A stretch of DNA of 64,000 nucleotides from Lentinula raphanica (Eukaryota; Basidiomycota; Agaricomycetes; Agaricales; Omphalotaceae): NCBI GenBank assembly GCA_027919835.1, contig JANVFP010000001.1, positions 310,001-374,000 on the forward strand, read 5' to 3'. Of the stretch, positions 1 to 11,967 are shown piece by piece. The translations under genes were made by a program, and so were the position numbers. Numbering within the stretch: position 1 is the first letter of the stretch; every line of letters begins with the position of its first letter. The notes under the pieces are model-generated. The model searched no databases and had not been told where the DNA came from. It worked only from the letters and a program-made list of their open reading frames with translations.

Positions 1-299
1 AGAAGTTGAGAGTAGAGGAGCAAATTGAGGAACAGTTATCACAGAGGGTCAACGACAGAGGCGAGGAAAGAGAGCCGGAGACAAAATCCGGCAAAGTGAG
101 AGCAAAGGTAGAAGATAAAAGGGATGACCCTCAACGGAAATCGCAAACGAGCCTCGCACGGTGCGAGGAGGATATGAAGACGTGCATAGGAATGATAGAA
201 ACAGAAAAAAGGGACAACACGGCGCTACAATCCATATTCATTCCCCATTCGGCGTTGAATAAGGTACTTACTACTGATTGTCTTCGCGAGGCTCATGAA

Positions 300-2030
300 T
301 TAGCGGTAGGCAAAGAAATTGATGAAGCGTTGGTCAAAGGGAGGCTTAGCAAGCTGAGCGAGGAGAAGGTCTAAGGATATAGCTGGTGTGATTGGCTCAG
401 GGTTGCAAATTTAGAGCTTTCAAGAGCGCCCACGAATCCAGAGACATCACAGATTGCAAGTGAGTTGCCTAACCGGACTGCTTGAGTGCGCAAAAAGGGA
501 AACCATTGAGCCTTTAGCATACACAGCCTTGTCTCTGCAAGCTCTTTTTTGAAGGCCTGCAATTTCGGGTACTTGCTCTCTGTTTGAGCGGAGCTAAGCT
601 TGACTACCTCAGTGACAATCTGATGAGGAAGAAGTGCCATCGCGCTGCTAATCGATTTCTTACCGCTTTCGACATCCTTGAGATATTGCTGGAATCGGTC
701 GGGAATCGGGATCATGTTTGAAGAAATGCTCGGTGTTATTCTTCATGCACACGGATGCGACGTTATTGTGGCGTATTTCAGACCATCGATTGGAGGACAT
801 GAGTGGTTTAGGAAGGAGCAGAATGGTCCGAAGAGGAACCCAATGACCTATGTAGGAATGAAGGATCATGTATTGGTCAGAAGGAAGTTCTAAGTTGCTT
901 AAAATTGGGCAGAGCCAAAGGAGGAGAGGGCAGATGAAAATGGTTGGGATATTCGTGCCCGAGAAAGTTGTAGGAGAAGGGCAATCACAGAAGAGATATC
1001 GGTGACACTATTGTGAGACACTGTAGGGGATGGGGCCCACTTGCCGGCAAGAGAGCTTTTTGAGCAACAGGGGGCGAACATCGTCTGGCATAAGCTGCTG
1101 AAGATTGTGGACAATCTGGATATCCCTGGATCCTGATTAACTGATTAAGGAGAAATCGGATCACCATCACGTATAGTGCATGATATGTAGGATTTTCCAG
1201 GCATTTTTTAAAGATTTTATACCAGCTTCATCTTCCCGAGACCGGGAGGTCCAGATAATAGCAGGATCTAGAGTACAAATGGATGAGCCGGACGACCCAG
1301 AGGTTCTTGAACAGGACAACGCACACACACTGTTTCAGTCTCTGGTGTGCGTCATTCACATCAACCATATCTTCTCCATCACCATCTTTCTTCCTCTTCT
1401 TGCCTTTAATGCTCTTCCCAAAAACACATTTATCCCACAGTTCAAGCCACTCCATCGCCTCTCGCGCGACGCGATCATTACCCATTAGATCTGTGAAAGT
1501 TTGAGGTCAATATCGGTCGACCCATAGCGTGTCGTCTGCTCTAACAGCACTCATAGACGTGTCTTCCGATTGCATCCTGTGTAATATAGTATCAATAATC
1601 ATCATCTTGTCTGTTGTCGCCACTCACGATTCGCCACTTAGTTCTCTAGCTTTATCGATAGTTCGTCCAATAAGCTGTGTAAGGGTACATCCTGTAAATT
1701 TTCGGTTTGACGTGTTTGTGTAGCCGCTGCGAGTTTCTAGCAGATGGTTATGATCAAAACGAAGGAACTGTCTTCATAAAGCAAGGAACTGACGCGTCGA
1801 GCTGTATTCACAGGCTTCCGTCGCAGATCAATTGTCTGCCCGTCGAAGTTTGTTGCACGCAGCGTAGTCGATGGTGGGAAGATCGAGCTCGTTGGTGGTT
1901 GCAAGTGCCAAGATGTTGAGCAGGTCTTTCCAGTAACCATGAAAGAGGGGATATTCAGGCCGTTTTTTGTTCTGACACTCAGGGCTAACCAGCATGTGTA
2001 GATTCGTTATGGCCATTCAAGGTTGATTCT
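300..2030 (-). pseudogene. DUF2828 family gene, fragmented
   Basis: Colinear minus-strand blocks resemble fungal DUF2828 proteins, which end in a von Willebrand A-like region; their function is unknown. From the N-terminal side: a block with HGYWKDLLNIL (about 1,890-2,016), one starting NDRVAREAMEWLELWDK (1,485 down), one with SLAGKWAPSP (about 1,060), one with RWSEIRHNNVASVCMKNN (about 780), one with DRFQQYLKDVESGKKSIS and NSLAICDVSG (710-440), and LLLAQLAKPPFDQRF (about 330). At about 705-715 the expected KHDPDRFQQ stretch is broken by what looks like a 7-bp duplication around CCCGATTCCCGACC, which shifts the frame. Some other gaps may be introns, but the 5' block is preceded by an in-frame stop. 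I read this as a decaying gene. Family recognised from memory of its motifs; the disabled state is inferred. Confidence 0.6.
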
Positions 2031-2428
2031 TCGGCCAGCCAAAAGCTCTAAATGAAAATAACATGAGCATCTCGAAGCTTAGACAAATAAATCTGGTACA
2101 TGCCTGTCAAAACGTTCTCTTTCCGACTTGCCCTCATGGATACTTTGAGGTTCGTCGTCGGTTCGAGGAACAGCGAGGAACAAATTGGGAACAAAGTTGA
2201 CAATGAAAATGTGACAGATGACGCAATGAGCTGCACGGGAGCAATGTCACAATGGGGAACAATGGAAAATAAGTTTTGTGACATTTACTAGAAAAGGAAG
2301 GTAAAAAATCGCCTTTTTTGGTACGGATCGCAGTGCATAGAGACGATCCTCATTTCATTCGGACTCGTAATATACTAAGAATGAAATTGAGTGATCCATC
2401 ATCCAAGCTGATCCAACTAAAGCATTAT

Positions 2429-3360
2429 GGTGGGTAGCTACCCCTCATGTAAAATATCTTGGGTAGCTACCCAACTTAAATTCTCCCATGGGTAGCTACC
2501 CAATTCAAACTCCTCCATGGGTAGCTACCCAAACAAAAATCAGCATTGATGGGGTAGCTACCTGTTGGTCAGGTAGCTACCCACCTAAACAAACACTGGG
2601 TAGCCTACCCATTTGGAGGGCCTCTTAGATATGAATACTGACATATAGTAATTTAAGAAGGCCTGGTTAGGGGGTGCCTGAAGTGATGCAGTAATGCAGA
2701 TCTGAGTTCTTACACTGTTACCAGTGTTTAAGTGTATCAAGTATAACACATATTATTACTCTTGCAATTTTAAGTTAATTGTTAGGTGTATCAATTGTAT
2801 TAAGTATGGGTTCAATACACACTACTGTATTATATTTTTTGATGTTATGGGCAATGAGTGTGTTAAGTAGGTACCATGATTTACCTTGTAAGTTGTAAGT
2901 AGGTAGCCACCCAGGAGTGTGGGGTAGCTACCCTAATTAATTTTTTAGAGTGGGTAGCTACCCCTGATTGACTTCTCAGAGTGGGTAGCTACCCTGATTC
3001 ACCTTTTACAGAGGGTAGCTACCTGAATTCACTTTGTTAAAGTTTAGTAATTGTGATCAAGTACATCTTGAAAGGCTCTATCCTGTTGCATAAGATATGA
3101 GATAACTAATGTTACCAGAGTATTAGTAAACTACACCTAACAATTTTTCAAAAACATAGGGTAGCTACCTCAGAAGGACCCCTGGCACCCTAAGTAGGGT
3201 AGCTACCTATCTCAAAACCTCACACTATGGGGGTAGCTACCCAGCCTGTGGTAGCTACCTACCTTAAGGACCCCAGGGTAGCCTACCCATATTTTGGGCC
3301 TCTTAGGCCTATTTAGGTACACCATTTTTTTGGCCTAAGAAGGCCTGTTTGGTGGGTGCC
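2429..3360. repeat. Palindrome array GGGTAGCTACCC with transposon-like ends
   Basis: About sixteen copies or close variants of the 12-bp perfect palindrome GGGTAGCTACCC lie in two clusters (2,429-2,612 and 2,900-3,290). Each cluster is followed by a similar block starting GGCCTCTTAG and ending GGTGCCTGAAGTG (about 2,665-2,690 and 3,335-3,360). Reversed, the second end reads CACTTCAGGCACCCACCAAA, close to the terminal repeat CACTTTAGGCAACCACCAAA of the element at 59,797-62,133. Between the clusters is AT-rich DNA with TGTATTAAGTAT-type words also found in that element. No coding region. I infer nested or tandem non-autonomous DNA transposons whose left ends I could not place. Confidence 0.6.
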
Positions 3361-3399
3361 TGAAGTGATAGTAAATTGGCTACAGATCTATTCGTAGAA

Positions 3400-6300
3400 G
3401 TACTTAAGGACATAGCCTACAAAAATATATTCAGGTTTTATGCCCATCTTTCTCTGACTAGCTAACCTTTGCCCTCATACGTGTGGGGTAAAGGCTTTGT
3501 AAGCCGGGTGGTCTTCGAAAGTGGTTGTGACTCTTCATCTTGTTGGGCCCGATACCTTGTCAGTTGATGCTAGACCTGGGTCAAAGGTAGACTCCTATTG
3601 TGGAGATACAGAGGGCTTGGTTCTCTGTTGTTCCAAGTGAGGGTTCAGAGTTTCGGTGGCTCTGATCAAGCAGACATGTGGTGATCGGCAATCCATACAA
3701 GCTGTAGAAGTCTGCGGTGATTGGTGATCAGTAGATCTTCAACCTGGTATCAATACTATTAGTGTGGTCATAAAGTCTGATCTATATGAGTTTTATTGAT
3801 CCTTGTAACCCTTTTTGAGTGGATCACTCACCCCTTCCATGAGTCCAGATCAAGCTGTACTTCCGTGTCACTTAGCCCTGTTGACCTGTACTGCAGCTTT
3901 TGGAGATCTTTCAAAACTATCCAAGTCCGTTCTGGAGTATAAGATAGTGCAGAATCTCTGACAATGTCCCACACCTCACTTAAATACAATTGATTGATGA
4001 CATAAGAAGTATATTGGTGATCAGTGTTCAGTGATAAAGTCACTAGGCCATTAGATCTATCCAACGAAGCAATAACTTGCACCCTTCATATCCTCGTTAG
4101 CGTGTCAGAGTAGTCATACATCCTCATGAGTAATTCCTTTTCACGAATGAAGTACTCACTCAGCAATTTGTGTGTATGATGAGAATCATGGTACGTAGCC
4201 CTATTTGCTGAAAGTTTCTGATCATCCATCCATTTTTGATTCATGTAGTACCTATTAATGCTGTTTCGGAGCGTAGGCCAATCAACTTTCAGCTCGTTTC
4301 ATCAACGTTCGGATAGGCTATAATACCAATTTCCTGCTTGGTCCCAAAGTCGGGTAGGTACCAAATATCCTAGCTGTTTACGAACGATTGATGACCGTTT
4401 AGCCAGATCATTCAACTCAGTCTCCCATGTAATTATCTTTTCCATGTCTCCATCCCATGTCGGTATCAAGTCAGGTTTCAGCTTTATATCAAAACAAGGT
4501 ACTTCATTGGACATGTTTCCAGATTGATTCGAATGCTGATCCAGATCTTGTCTTCTTCATCCACTGTCATCAGGAAAAATATTCTCATCTCTAGAGTCCC
4601 CAGAGATACCCCCCAATTCCTAGGTAGTCTCAGAGAGCCTAGAGTATCTGAGTTCTTTGAGGCTTCTAAAAATTCTCTGGGTGCTTTCTGATGCTTTCTG
4701 GTGCTTTCTGGTGCTTTCAGATGCTTTCAGGATCTTTCAGGATCTCTAGGATGTTTTTTGATCTTTCAAAGTTCACAAAAATCTCTGAGCAGCCTAGGAA
4801 TTGGGGGGTATCTCTGGGGACTCTAGAGATGAGAATATTTTTCCTGATGGTTATAGCCTCCATTGCCTCCAAATGGATCATCGCCTGGATCGCCTGGTCC
4901 TCCCTGTCCCGGAAATCCTTTAGGGGGTTCACTGCTTGGATCACCTGGTCCTCCTCATCCGGAGGTCCTCTTGGAGGTCCATTTGGAGGTTCATCGCCTG
5001 GATCACCACCTGGTGGATTAAATGGCGGGCCTCTACCTTCTTCCTGTCTCCTATTCAAATGGTACAAGGATCTGGATGCATTTGAGATTACATCCTCTTG
5101 GCCAACCTCCTGTTGATGAAGTTTGGGTGCTACTCCTCAGGATTCCTCAGCAAACTGGCGTAAAGAACTGCCTCGATTTGTATTCAGATTTGGTCGACCC
5201 TGGCTGTGTAGCGTCCCAGGTAGTATATTATACTGGGCTGTCCTCACTTCTCTCAACTGTGAGATACTGCCTGGGTCCCCGGAGGCTACCATAGGAGCTA
5301 TGTCAACAGTTTGTCCTTGTCCTTGGTAGAGTTTAGCTGGCTGCTCGCAATTGAATTCTGATGGCTTCTCTGTATTCCTGGCAATCTCGGTCAAGAAATT
5401 CTCAACCTGAATGTGCCAACAAGCTGCAATGCATTCCAAATCATTGAAGTTCCACCACTGTGCCACCAATGCATTCTTTCCCCAAATGGGCATACTCGGT
5501 GGTAGAATCTCTAATACTTGGAAATCAATCCGAGTCTCTGTCAGCAACTGCCGTAGGGCTTTCAATAGCTCCACATAGCTATCGGGTACCACCGCGTAAG
5601 CTATCTCATCTTTACTTACTGCTACTTCATGCCAGTGTGTCATGAACTTCCTTAAGAGGTCTAGTTCCTTACTGAATCATTTGCGTTCGGTTTGACTAAG
5701 GCCATTCTCCTTGAAATTCATCAGAGAAGGCCAATTCAAAAATTGAGAGCTGTATCGCACTGCCTCCTTTCTGCAGTCTCAAAGATATGCCCGGTGCTCT
5801 TCAGGTATGTTACAATAATCTGAATACTCAGTGAAATACTCCATGGGAATAGATCCATCCTTCTCATGAAAGGAGGTTATCCATACTTCAGGATTCCGAG
5901 AAATAGTGCTCTGAGGTATGCCCAAATAATCTCCCTTGTAGTAATCACTAATGGGCTTCAAAGGTTCGATTCGATAGCAGCAATACAAAACTTCATCCGG
6001 GTATTCTATTCCTGGAGAAGCCTCTTCTTGTATATTCTTGTTTATCGGGTCCATGAGTCCCGCAACTTGGTCCTCTATAGGATCTCTCTCGACTTCTCTC
6101 ACCTTTCCTTTCAGGGTTTCTGCCATTGAAGTTGATGTCATTACTATCTCTCCATTATGTTCTGAAGTTCCTCCAGGGAATGGTAAGACAGTTCGCTCGC
6201 TTCTGAATTATACATTCTGGCTACTGATGGCAGTGGAGCATTGATCTCAAAGGGGTTCTCGATGTCAGAAGTTATTTCTGGGAAGTGTTTGTCGAACTCG

Positions 6301-6655
6301 ACCCGAGAAGGAGTTTTGGGTAGAGGTAAAGATTACTCTGGAGCAGAGCTAGTGGTAGGGATTGTTTGTCGTAAAGGGTGACAAAGAAGAGTAGGTTTCC
6401 TTGGTGTAGAGGGAATAGCAAATGGGGATTTATTTGAATTCATAGTAGTTCATTTCTTTGATGGCTGCGGCATACACTGGCACTATGTAGTACCAGGATT
6501 GACTCAATAGAATCAATTTCGCGCGACTATCAAGCAATGCGACTGATATAGTATTGAAAAGTTTACAGTTTCCAAAGCTATCTCGAGTGACACCCTCTCC
6601 CAGTGTCCACCAATGTTGTAAACCAGTTCGAACACTTGCTGGTGAATCCATTTTA
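3400..6655 (-). mobile_element. Decayed Ty3-like retrotransposon gag region
   Basis: Broken minus-strand reading frames (about 6,651-6,430, 6,141-5,779, 5,643-5,137, 5,067-4,850, 4,514-4,302, 4,082-3,828) together resemble the gag-like polyprotein of basidiomycete Ty3/gypsy elements. The recognisable part is FDIKLKPDLIPTWDGD followed by a segment ending NWYYSLSER (about 4,490-4,302), preceded by a Pro/Gly/Asp-rich stretch (GGDPGDEPPNGPPRGPPDEE, about 5,030-4,960). Stops and frame changes separate the pieces, including TGA between the Pro-rich and WDGD parts, so it is dead. No reverse transcriptase or integrase was seen. 6,660-7,430 upstream may hold an LTR (minus-strand text beginning TGTCACGATG near 7,427), but no second LTR was found. 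Confidence 0.6.
4568..4849. mobile_element. 282-bp MITE-like element with perfect 57-bp inverted repeats
   Basis: Positions 4,568-4,624 (starting CATCAGGAAAAATATTC) and 4,793-4,849 are exact reverse complements, 57 bp each. The 168-bp centre contains repeated GCTTTCTGGTGCTTTC words and no gene. The element interrupts the gag relic between its Pro/Gly-rich part and its WDGD part. A target-site duplication is unclear; at most 2 bp (AC/GT) matches outside the repeats. The absence of any mismatch in the arms suggests recent insertion or arm homogenisation. Confidence 0.75.
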
Positions 6656-6659
6656 AGGC

Positions 6660-7600
6660 GCGTCGGTGTTCAAAGTTTATGAGAGTCCTCTAACTAAGAG
6701 TTAGTGTCTGAGATAAAAGTTAAACTTAACTGTACTACTTGTAAGCTCGTAGTAAATGCAGAGCATGTCAACTTGAATGTGATGTACTTGGGCAGAGTTC
6801 CTAAGCTAAACAGAGTGAGTCAATGGTTAGTTTAGAAAAGTTAGTACTTACCAATGATAGAGCGAATCGATAGTATCAGGGATAAGAGGGTTCAGATGAC
6901 GTTCAGTCAGTCGAAGTGGTAGTAAAAGGTCAAGTCAAAAGTGTTATTCCATGTCTACTACAGTAAGGTATAAGTACTTGACAATATTGCTGATTCTCGA
7001 ACGTTCTTCCAGTTTCGGGACCCTCAGTTCCGGGATCCTGAAGAGTAAATCAGGACATAGTAACAAGTAAGTAAGTAGTCATTCCAGATGGGAGAAGCAG
7101 AGAAGTCGAACAGGCATAGAGAGAAGATCAAGAATAGGAAGAAGTCTCAGAATGAAGAATTACTAAGAAAATTCGTGAGTTGCCAGCGTCTGGAGCATAT
7201 CATAACACTCTGTTTGGGGGTTGAGTAGCCTCAGTGGAGCATTGGGCTCTGTCTGGGTGTCCCGGCTACTCTCCCATTCATGGACCGGTAACGCGGGGCC
7301 AAGCCCCAGGCAAACCCTCAATAACTATTATAATACCCTCTACTCTGTGTCCTCTGGCTAGAAGTAGCGGATGGACTTATCTTATACATGTGTGATGACG
7401 TGATATCGCGTAAAACGTGATCATCGTGACACCCCCAATCCCGGTCATATCACTCTTGAATCTCAGCCTTACTGTAAAATACCGAGGATATATTAAACCG
7501 GTCTAATTAGCAAAGTTATGAGAGGGAAAAAGATAACTACGTAAAAGTCCTCCGCCTAAATCTCCCAAGTCCGAACACATCGATCGCGTGCGCCGTGGAC
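6660..7600. other. Gene-poor stretch, possible LTR remnant
   Basis: No coding region recognised. It lies just upstream (minus sense) of the gag relic and may contain its 5' LTR, because text near 7,427 reads TGTCACGATG on the minus strand. There is no matching second LTR in the window to prove this. Confidence 0.3.
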
Positions 7601-7603
7601 AGA

Positions 7604-8584
7604 CTACCGAGGAAGATCATAGCTTCCAGAGGGACTCGGAGGAATAACACCTGGTACAGCATACAGCACAACACAAGCAAGCTCCGGAAGCGCGACAAGA
7701 GGATACCACATATACTCCTTGTTCTGAGTTACACTGGACCCGATCGTGGCCAGCATGTAGATCTCTCGAAGAAGCAAAAGGGCGGAAATCCCAACGAAGA
7801 TCATAGCACCGTGTCGAGCCCCGATGGAATTACCAAGTTGATGCGCGATAGCCTCTGAGTTTTCTGAAGCAAGCAGAATGATAAGTCAATGGTTCACGAA
7901 GAGATGCTCGATATATCTCACCTGAGCGCTCGTACATGACAAGGATGAACGTCTGATAGGCTTGGAGAACGGTGAGTACCATGAACACGATCACACTGGC
8001 TTTGCGTAGAGTCGGTCCACTAGAATCAGGTGTGCTACTGGTTGAATCGGTTATTCCGATGATACCCATGACCATCCCTGCCACCAAGGCCAGATGGAAG
8101 AGTTTGCGATTCTGTAGGAGAAAGCTCAATGGATAGTTGTAGGGCTTGTATGTTGTGAGAATCGAGAGTCTGAAGATTTCAATCAGTCAAAGTTTCAAAC
8201 GATGAAGAGAAGTCCGTACCGATCCAGAACAAGACCATATGCTCCGAACAACAATCCAAAGAACCCAATCGAGAAGAGCACCTCATCCGTGATGAAGACG
8301 CTTTCATTTTCGCCCGCACTATCAGACGCAATGAGGACGACCCGTAAGATGAACGCTGAAACCCGCACTGTACAGAAGAATCATGAGCACAGTCTAGAAT
8401 TATCAACAACGGAATCACACTTACTAAAGCAAAACAGAGTCACGGTGAAAATCGCATAGGTCCGCCGCATGATAGCCTTGGGAACAAACAAACAGCAGAG
8501 AGGAGCATAGCATACTGCGAAGATCACAGCGGCAGGAATGGATTTGAAGCCAAAGAGCTCGGCATAGTTCACGGAGTCGGACAT
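7604..8584 (-). CDS. Multi-pass fungal membrane protein (RTA1/DUF7702-like)
   Basis: Four exons can be joined cleanly: 8,584 to about 8,422 (MSDSVNYAELFGFKSIPAAV...), about 8,374-8,218 (RVSAFILRVVLIASDSAG...), about 8,171-7,921 and about 7,864-7,604, ending at a stop after SGSYDLPR. Introns start GTAAGT, GTACGG and GTGAGA and end in CAG. The product of roughly 280 residues has about seven hydrophobic spans (for example AAVIFAVCYAPLCCLFV and AMIFVGISALLLLREIYM) and no signal peptide. The pattern resembles basidiomycete integral membrane proteins often compared with the RTA1 lipid-stress family or DUF7702; the exact family is uncertain and no activity can be assigned. It is transcribed divergently from nothing obvious; about 900 bases separate it from the next gene. 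Confidence 0.72.
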
Positions 8585-8589
8585 GTCAC

Positions 8590-9470
8590 TTGAGGTCTTG
8601 TTCGAGGAGGTTGGGATCTAGGTGGAAGCTGGGAAACGGGGTGGAGTTTGAATGAGATACTACGACCAGTAAAACTTGCGTGCTTTTTATGAGTCTTCTT
8701 GCATGCCTACGCGGCTATGCGAAAACCGCGAGTCGCGGAAGATAATGGAAGCCGTTGTAAGCCACCATCTACAACAGCTGCTGAGGATGTCATGAAAGGG
8801 ACTCTGAAGACCCAAACATAGAAATGCCTAACCGCATTACCGAATAACCAGTAGGGCCGACTAGCGGCACAGCCCGCTACCCGGTCCCTACAGGTTCGAC
8901 CAAAGGCAGCTCTTCCGAGATCAATTGAACGGGAGTCGGGGATGGAAACATCGAACGACGACTCGACGAGAGCATAACCGCATTACCGAAAAATGGCACA
9001 GCCACAATCATCCTGCTCCCGCATTGCCATTCGTCTCATAGTAAACCTTCGTCCTTCTCCATATTCAGCTCTGACTCTTTTGAGAAGGTCGACCTCATCG
9101 AATTCATCAAAGCGGGTCAGCGTTCGATAATCAATGACTGAATGTTTCCTGGATCTACGCAAACTCTCTGCAGTTCAACTCTCACGGAAACTGCGACGCT
9201 GGAGGTAATGGGATCGTCACAATCTGAGATCATGATCATCTGTATGCCTGCTACCGCCCTTTCGTGGCACTAAGGAAAGACGGAAGCGCGGATTTGCTTA
9301 CCATAACAGGTAGGACTGTCTCCGTGAATTGAATCATGAATGCCGTAGGACCTATAGAAAGTGAGTGTCGCTGAGCAGTTCTTCGTTAACACGATTATCG
9401 ATGCTGGCGTTATTTGAAAGCGGGACTGTTCAGATACATACAAATACAACTTCCATGTTCACGAATGCAG
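8590..9470. other. Intergenic, no gene recognised
   Basis: Upstream region of the membrane protein gene and downstream of the alcohol dehydrogenase. I see no conserved coding segment, repeat array or RNA gene. Confidence 0.4.
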
Positions 9471-9478
9471 TGGCGTGT

Positions 9479-11343
9479 TCAAGAAGCAACTTTCAAAACA
9501 ATCCTTCCTTTGACCTTCCCATCTGAAATTTCCTTCAAAGCACTGGATAATGATCGCACGAGACATTACGACACTGGATTTGATGAAGATGAGTATACTC
9601 ACTTATTCACTTCCTTAAAATCTCTAATCTCATGATGACAGACGACTTTTCCTCGCGCCATGAAATCCAATGCTTCAGCCATGTCTTGACGATTCCTGTC
9701 CCAGTGTCATATCAATCAGATTTCGAATGAGGTCATCAAAGATAACACATACCCAGTTGCGCTTCCAACGATATTGAGGCACTACATAGGTGAAGCAACA
9801 AGGGAAAGGGAAAGGGAAGAATCAACATCACTCGCTACTTTGGATCGAAGAAGAGGTGGAGCAACCTTCGAGATCAAGAGCGCAATAGGGACATTCAACA
9901 TCCCATTACCAGGTCCAGGCATACCAAGTGCAACAAGCGTCCCGGCGGAACGTAGGTACATGATTGCTTGGTTGAACGGTAACGCCTGATCAGTGATAAT
10001 ATACCCAATACAACGAGCGGTGAGCAAGCAAGCATGCAACAGTTCGAATCGACATTGAGATTTTATTGAGGAATCATCGAGCTTACATGGCCAACAGCAA
10101 CGATTGCAGCATGGGGACCGAGGCCTCCTGTGGCTTCTTGGACGTCTTTGATGAGATCCTTGGACTCGACGAAGTCAACCCATTTCTCGGCTCCTAGTTT
10201 GGTGCATAGGTCTTTTTTGTCTGATCCGGTATCTGAACGAGGCAAGAGCGGCCGGTCAGTTCTAGCTTCTAGGAGGAGGAGGAGGAGGAGCACCACAGTG
10301 TAGGTCGTGGTTACTAGACTCAAGACTTACCTATGGCAATGACACGCAGCCCCATGGCTACAGCGAACTGTATTCCTGTCTTAGATATCAGTTTAACCTG
10401 TATTAGACGAAAAACATACGTGGATTTCTCACCTAAATGCCCCAAACCACCACCAGCGCCAGACAAAGCCACCCAATGGCCTGGTTTGGCATTCGATACT
10501 TTGAGTGCTTTGTAAACCGTCAGTCCCTATTAGTATTAGTAGAAATCAATGAGAAACGGAAAGATTGAGGTGGGAAGAATCATTTCAATCCTACAGCACA
10601 TAGAAGCGGAGTGACGGCAGCACTGTCGAGACCATCTGGAATAGGAGTGAGGTAGTCGACCCAGCAGCGCTGTTATCGCGGGCATGAGGATGATAAGCTG
10701 GGGTGAGACTCGGTTATGGAGGCTTTCGTACATACAGTGTATTCGGAAAAGGTTCCTGGAACGGAGAGTCCGTGCGCTTGTGTTCTAGCAAGCGTACAAC
10801 CTAGGGCAGTCGGAACTGTGACGATGGATGAAGGTCTATGACAAGATCTTACAAGATTCGAAGCCTAGGCGGCACATTTCACATCTACGATACGAACGAA
10901 AGCGTCAGTTCAATCGACCAGGTACTAAGACGTGGATAGCACTGACTTGAGACAAGCATTCGCGAACCACTTCATTCCTACTCTATCTCCAACCTTGACC
11001 GGGCTGCCGACGGTGTTTTCCCCAATAGCGACGACATGGCCTACTCCTTCATGACCTGCGACCATAGGCGTCTGCGTACGACCCCAGTCGTTGTTCTTTA
11101 CATGGATATCCGAATGGCAACAGCCTGCAATAGATGTGTTGTTGAACGGGTTACGGCAGAAGAAATAAGCGTGAACAAGAAGAAACACTAACCAGCGTAA
11201 TCCACCTTGACAAGACATTCCCCGGCTGCTAGCTGTGAAGGCTGGACGACATCTACCTCTTTGATCTCGTAGTCTTCCTTCACGGTAGTCAGAACAGCTG
11301 CGCGAGCAGTGGCGGGTACTGTGATAGTAGAAGTAGAAGTCAT
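9479..11343 (-). CDS. Zinc-dependent alcohol dehydrogenase (ADH1-type MDR)
   Basis: Twelve short exons reconstruct a full medium-chain alcohol dehydrogenase, which interconverts alcohols and aldehydes with NAD(H) in the cytosol. It starts [18 protein letters not shown]. Visible landmarks in order: catalytic zinc region [16 protein letters not shown], structural zinc cysteines in the [16 protein letters not shown] segment (CxxCxxC and a later Cys, built across introns), [13 protein letters not shown], the Rossmann loop [11 protein letters not shown], and the end GRIVLKVAS. Every intron keeps the frame with GT-AG borders, so the gene looks intact. Length (about 350 residues) is normal for the family. 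ADH1-type rather than CAD-type is inferred from the [10 protein letters not shown] loop and overall order. The high intron number for so short a protein is typical of agaricomycetes. Confidence 0.88.
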
Positions 11344-11399
11344 GTCAAATGAAGGAAAGGCTAGGAAGGGATTGGAGGATTTGATTTAGAGCGCGACTG

Positions 11400-11960
11400 A
11401 CCTTTTTGTGATACGCCGCTGCGTGAGATCAGAACTCATGACCCAGTCATAGCCCCCTACAGTCTACTTGAAGAATTGTCCACTTCTCCCGACGAGAAAC
11501 ACGAGGCAGTCCTCAACCGGTTCAAAAGGTTGCGTATACCGTATACTTACCGTATAGGAGATAGGGATGACGTTGATGAGGAGACGGTGGTAAAGCGTGT
11601 CTATTGGGAAGCATAGGTGATAGCTCATGGGAGTTGAACTGAAGTTGGTGATGATCATGATTTGGGTTGTGTAACAAAAGTCAATTTTGCACAGCACGGA
11701 GAAGTGTTTCTGCTGGAGGGGGCGATAGCATTTATGAACGCACAAAGTCGCGAGATGGTCGAGAGACGCAGGTGATGGTGTTGAGGCAAGGTCGTCTCCG
11801 ATAAGCCGTGATTCGGCAGAAGCATTGCCGAAGCTCTTTGCCGCATTACGTCAGCCAGAAATGCAATCGGGTTTCGCGTGCCGAGTCCCGACTCACAGAA
11901 CCACGGTCCACGGACCACCACCTAAATTCAAAGCTCGAGCTTGGCTCAAGCTCTCTCCAT
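11400..11960. other. Intergenic between divergent genes
   Basis: Shared upstream region of the minus-strand alcohol dehydrogenase and the plus-strand TMEM170-like gene. No supported gene or repeat. Confidence 0.4.
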
Positions 11961-11967
11961 GTAACTC

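Noticed and set aside
6..374. 122-codon plus-strand frame, charged and coiled-coil-like
   Set aside because: Its 3' end overlaps, in antisense, DUF2828-like text; no family or splice support.
2429..3290. Regular palindromes resembling a CRISPR-like array
   Set aside because: Spacing is irregular, spacers are not of fixed length, and the genome is a fungus; the transposon explanation fits better.
9774..10039. Short frames on both strands near 9.8-10.0 kb as separate small genes
   Set aside because: They fall within exons and introns of the reconstructed alcohol dehydrogenase.
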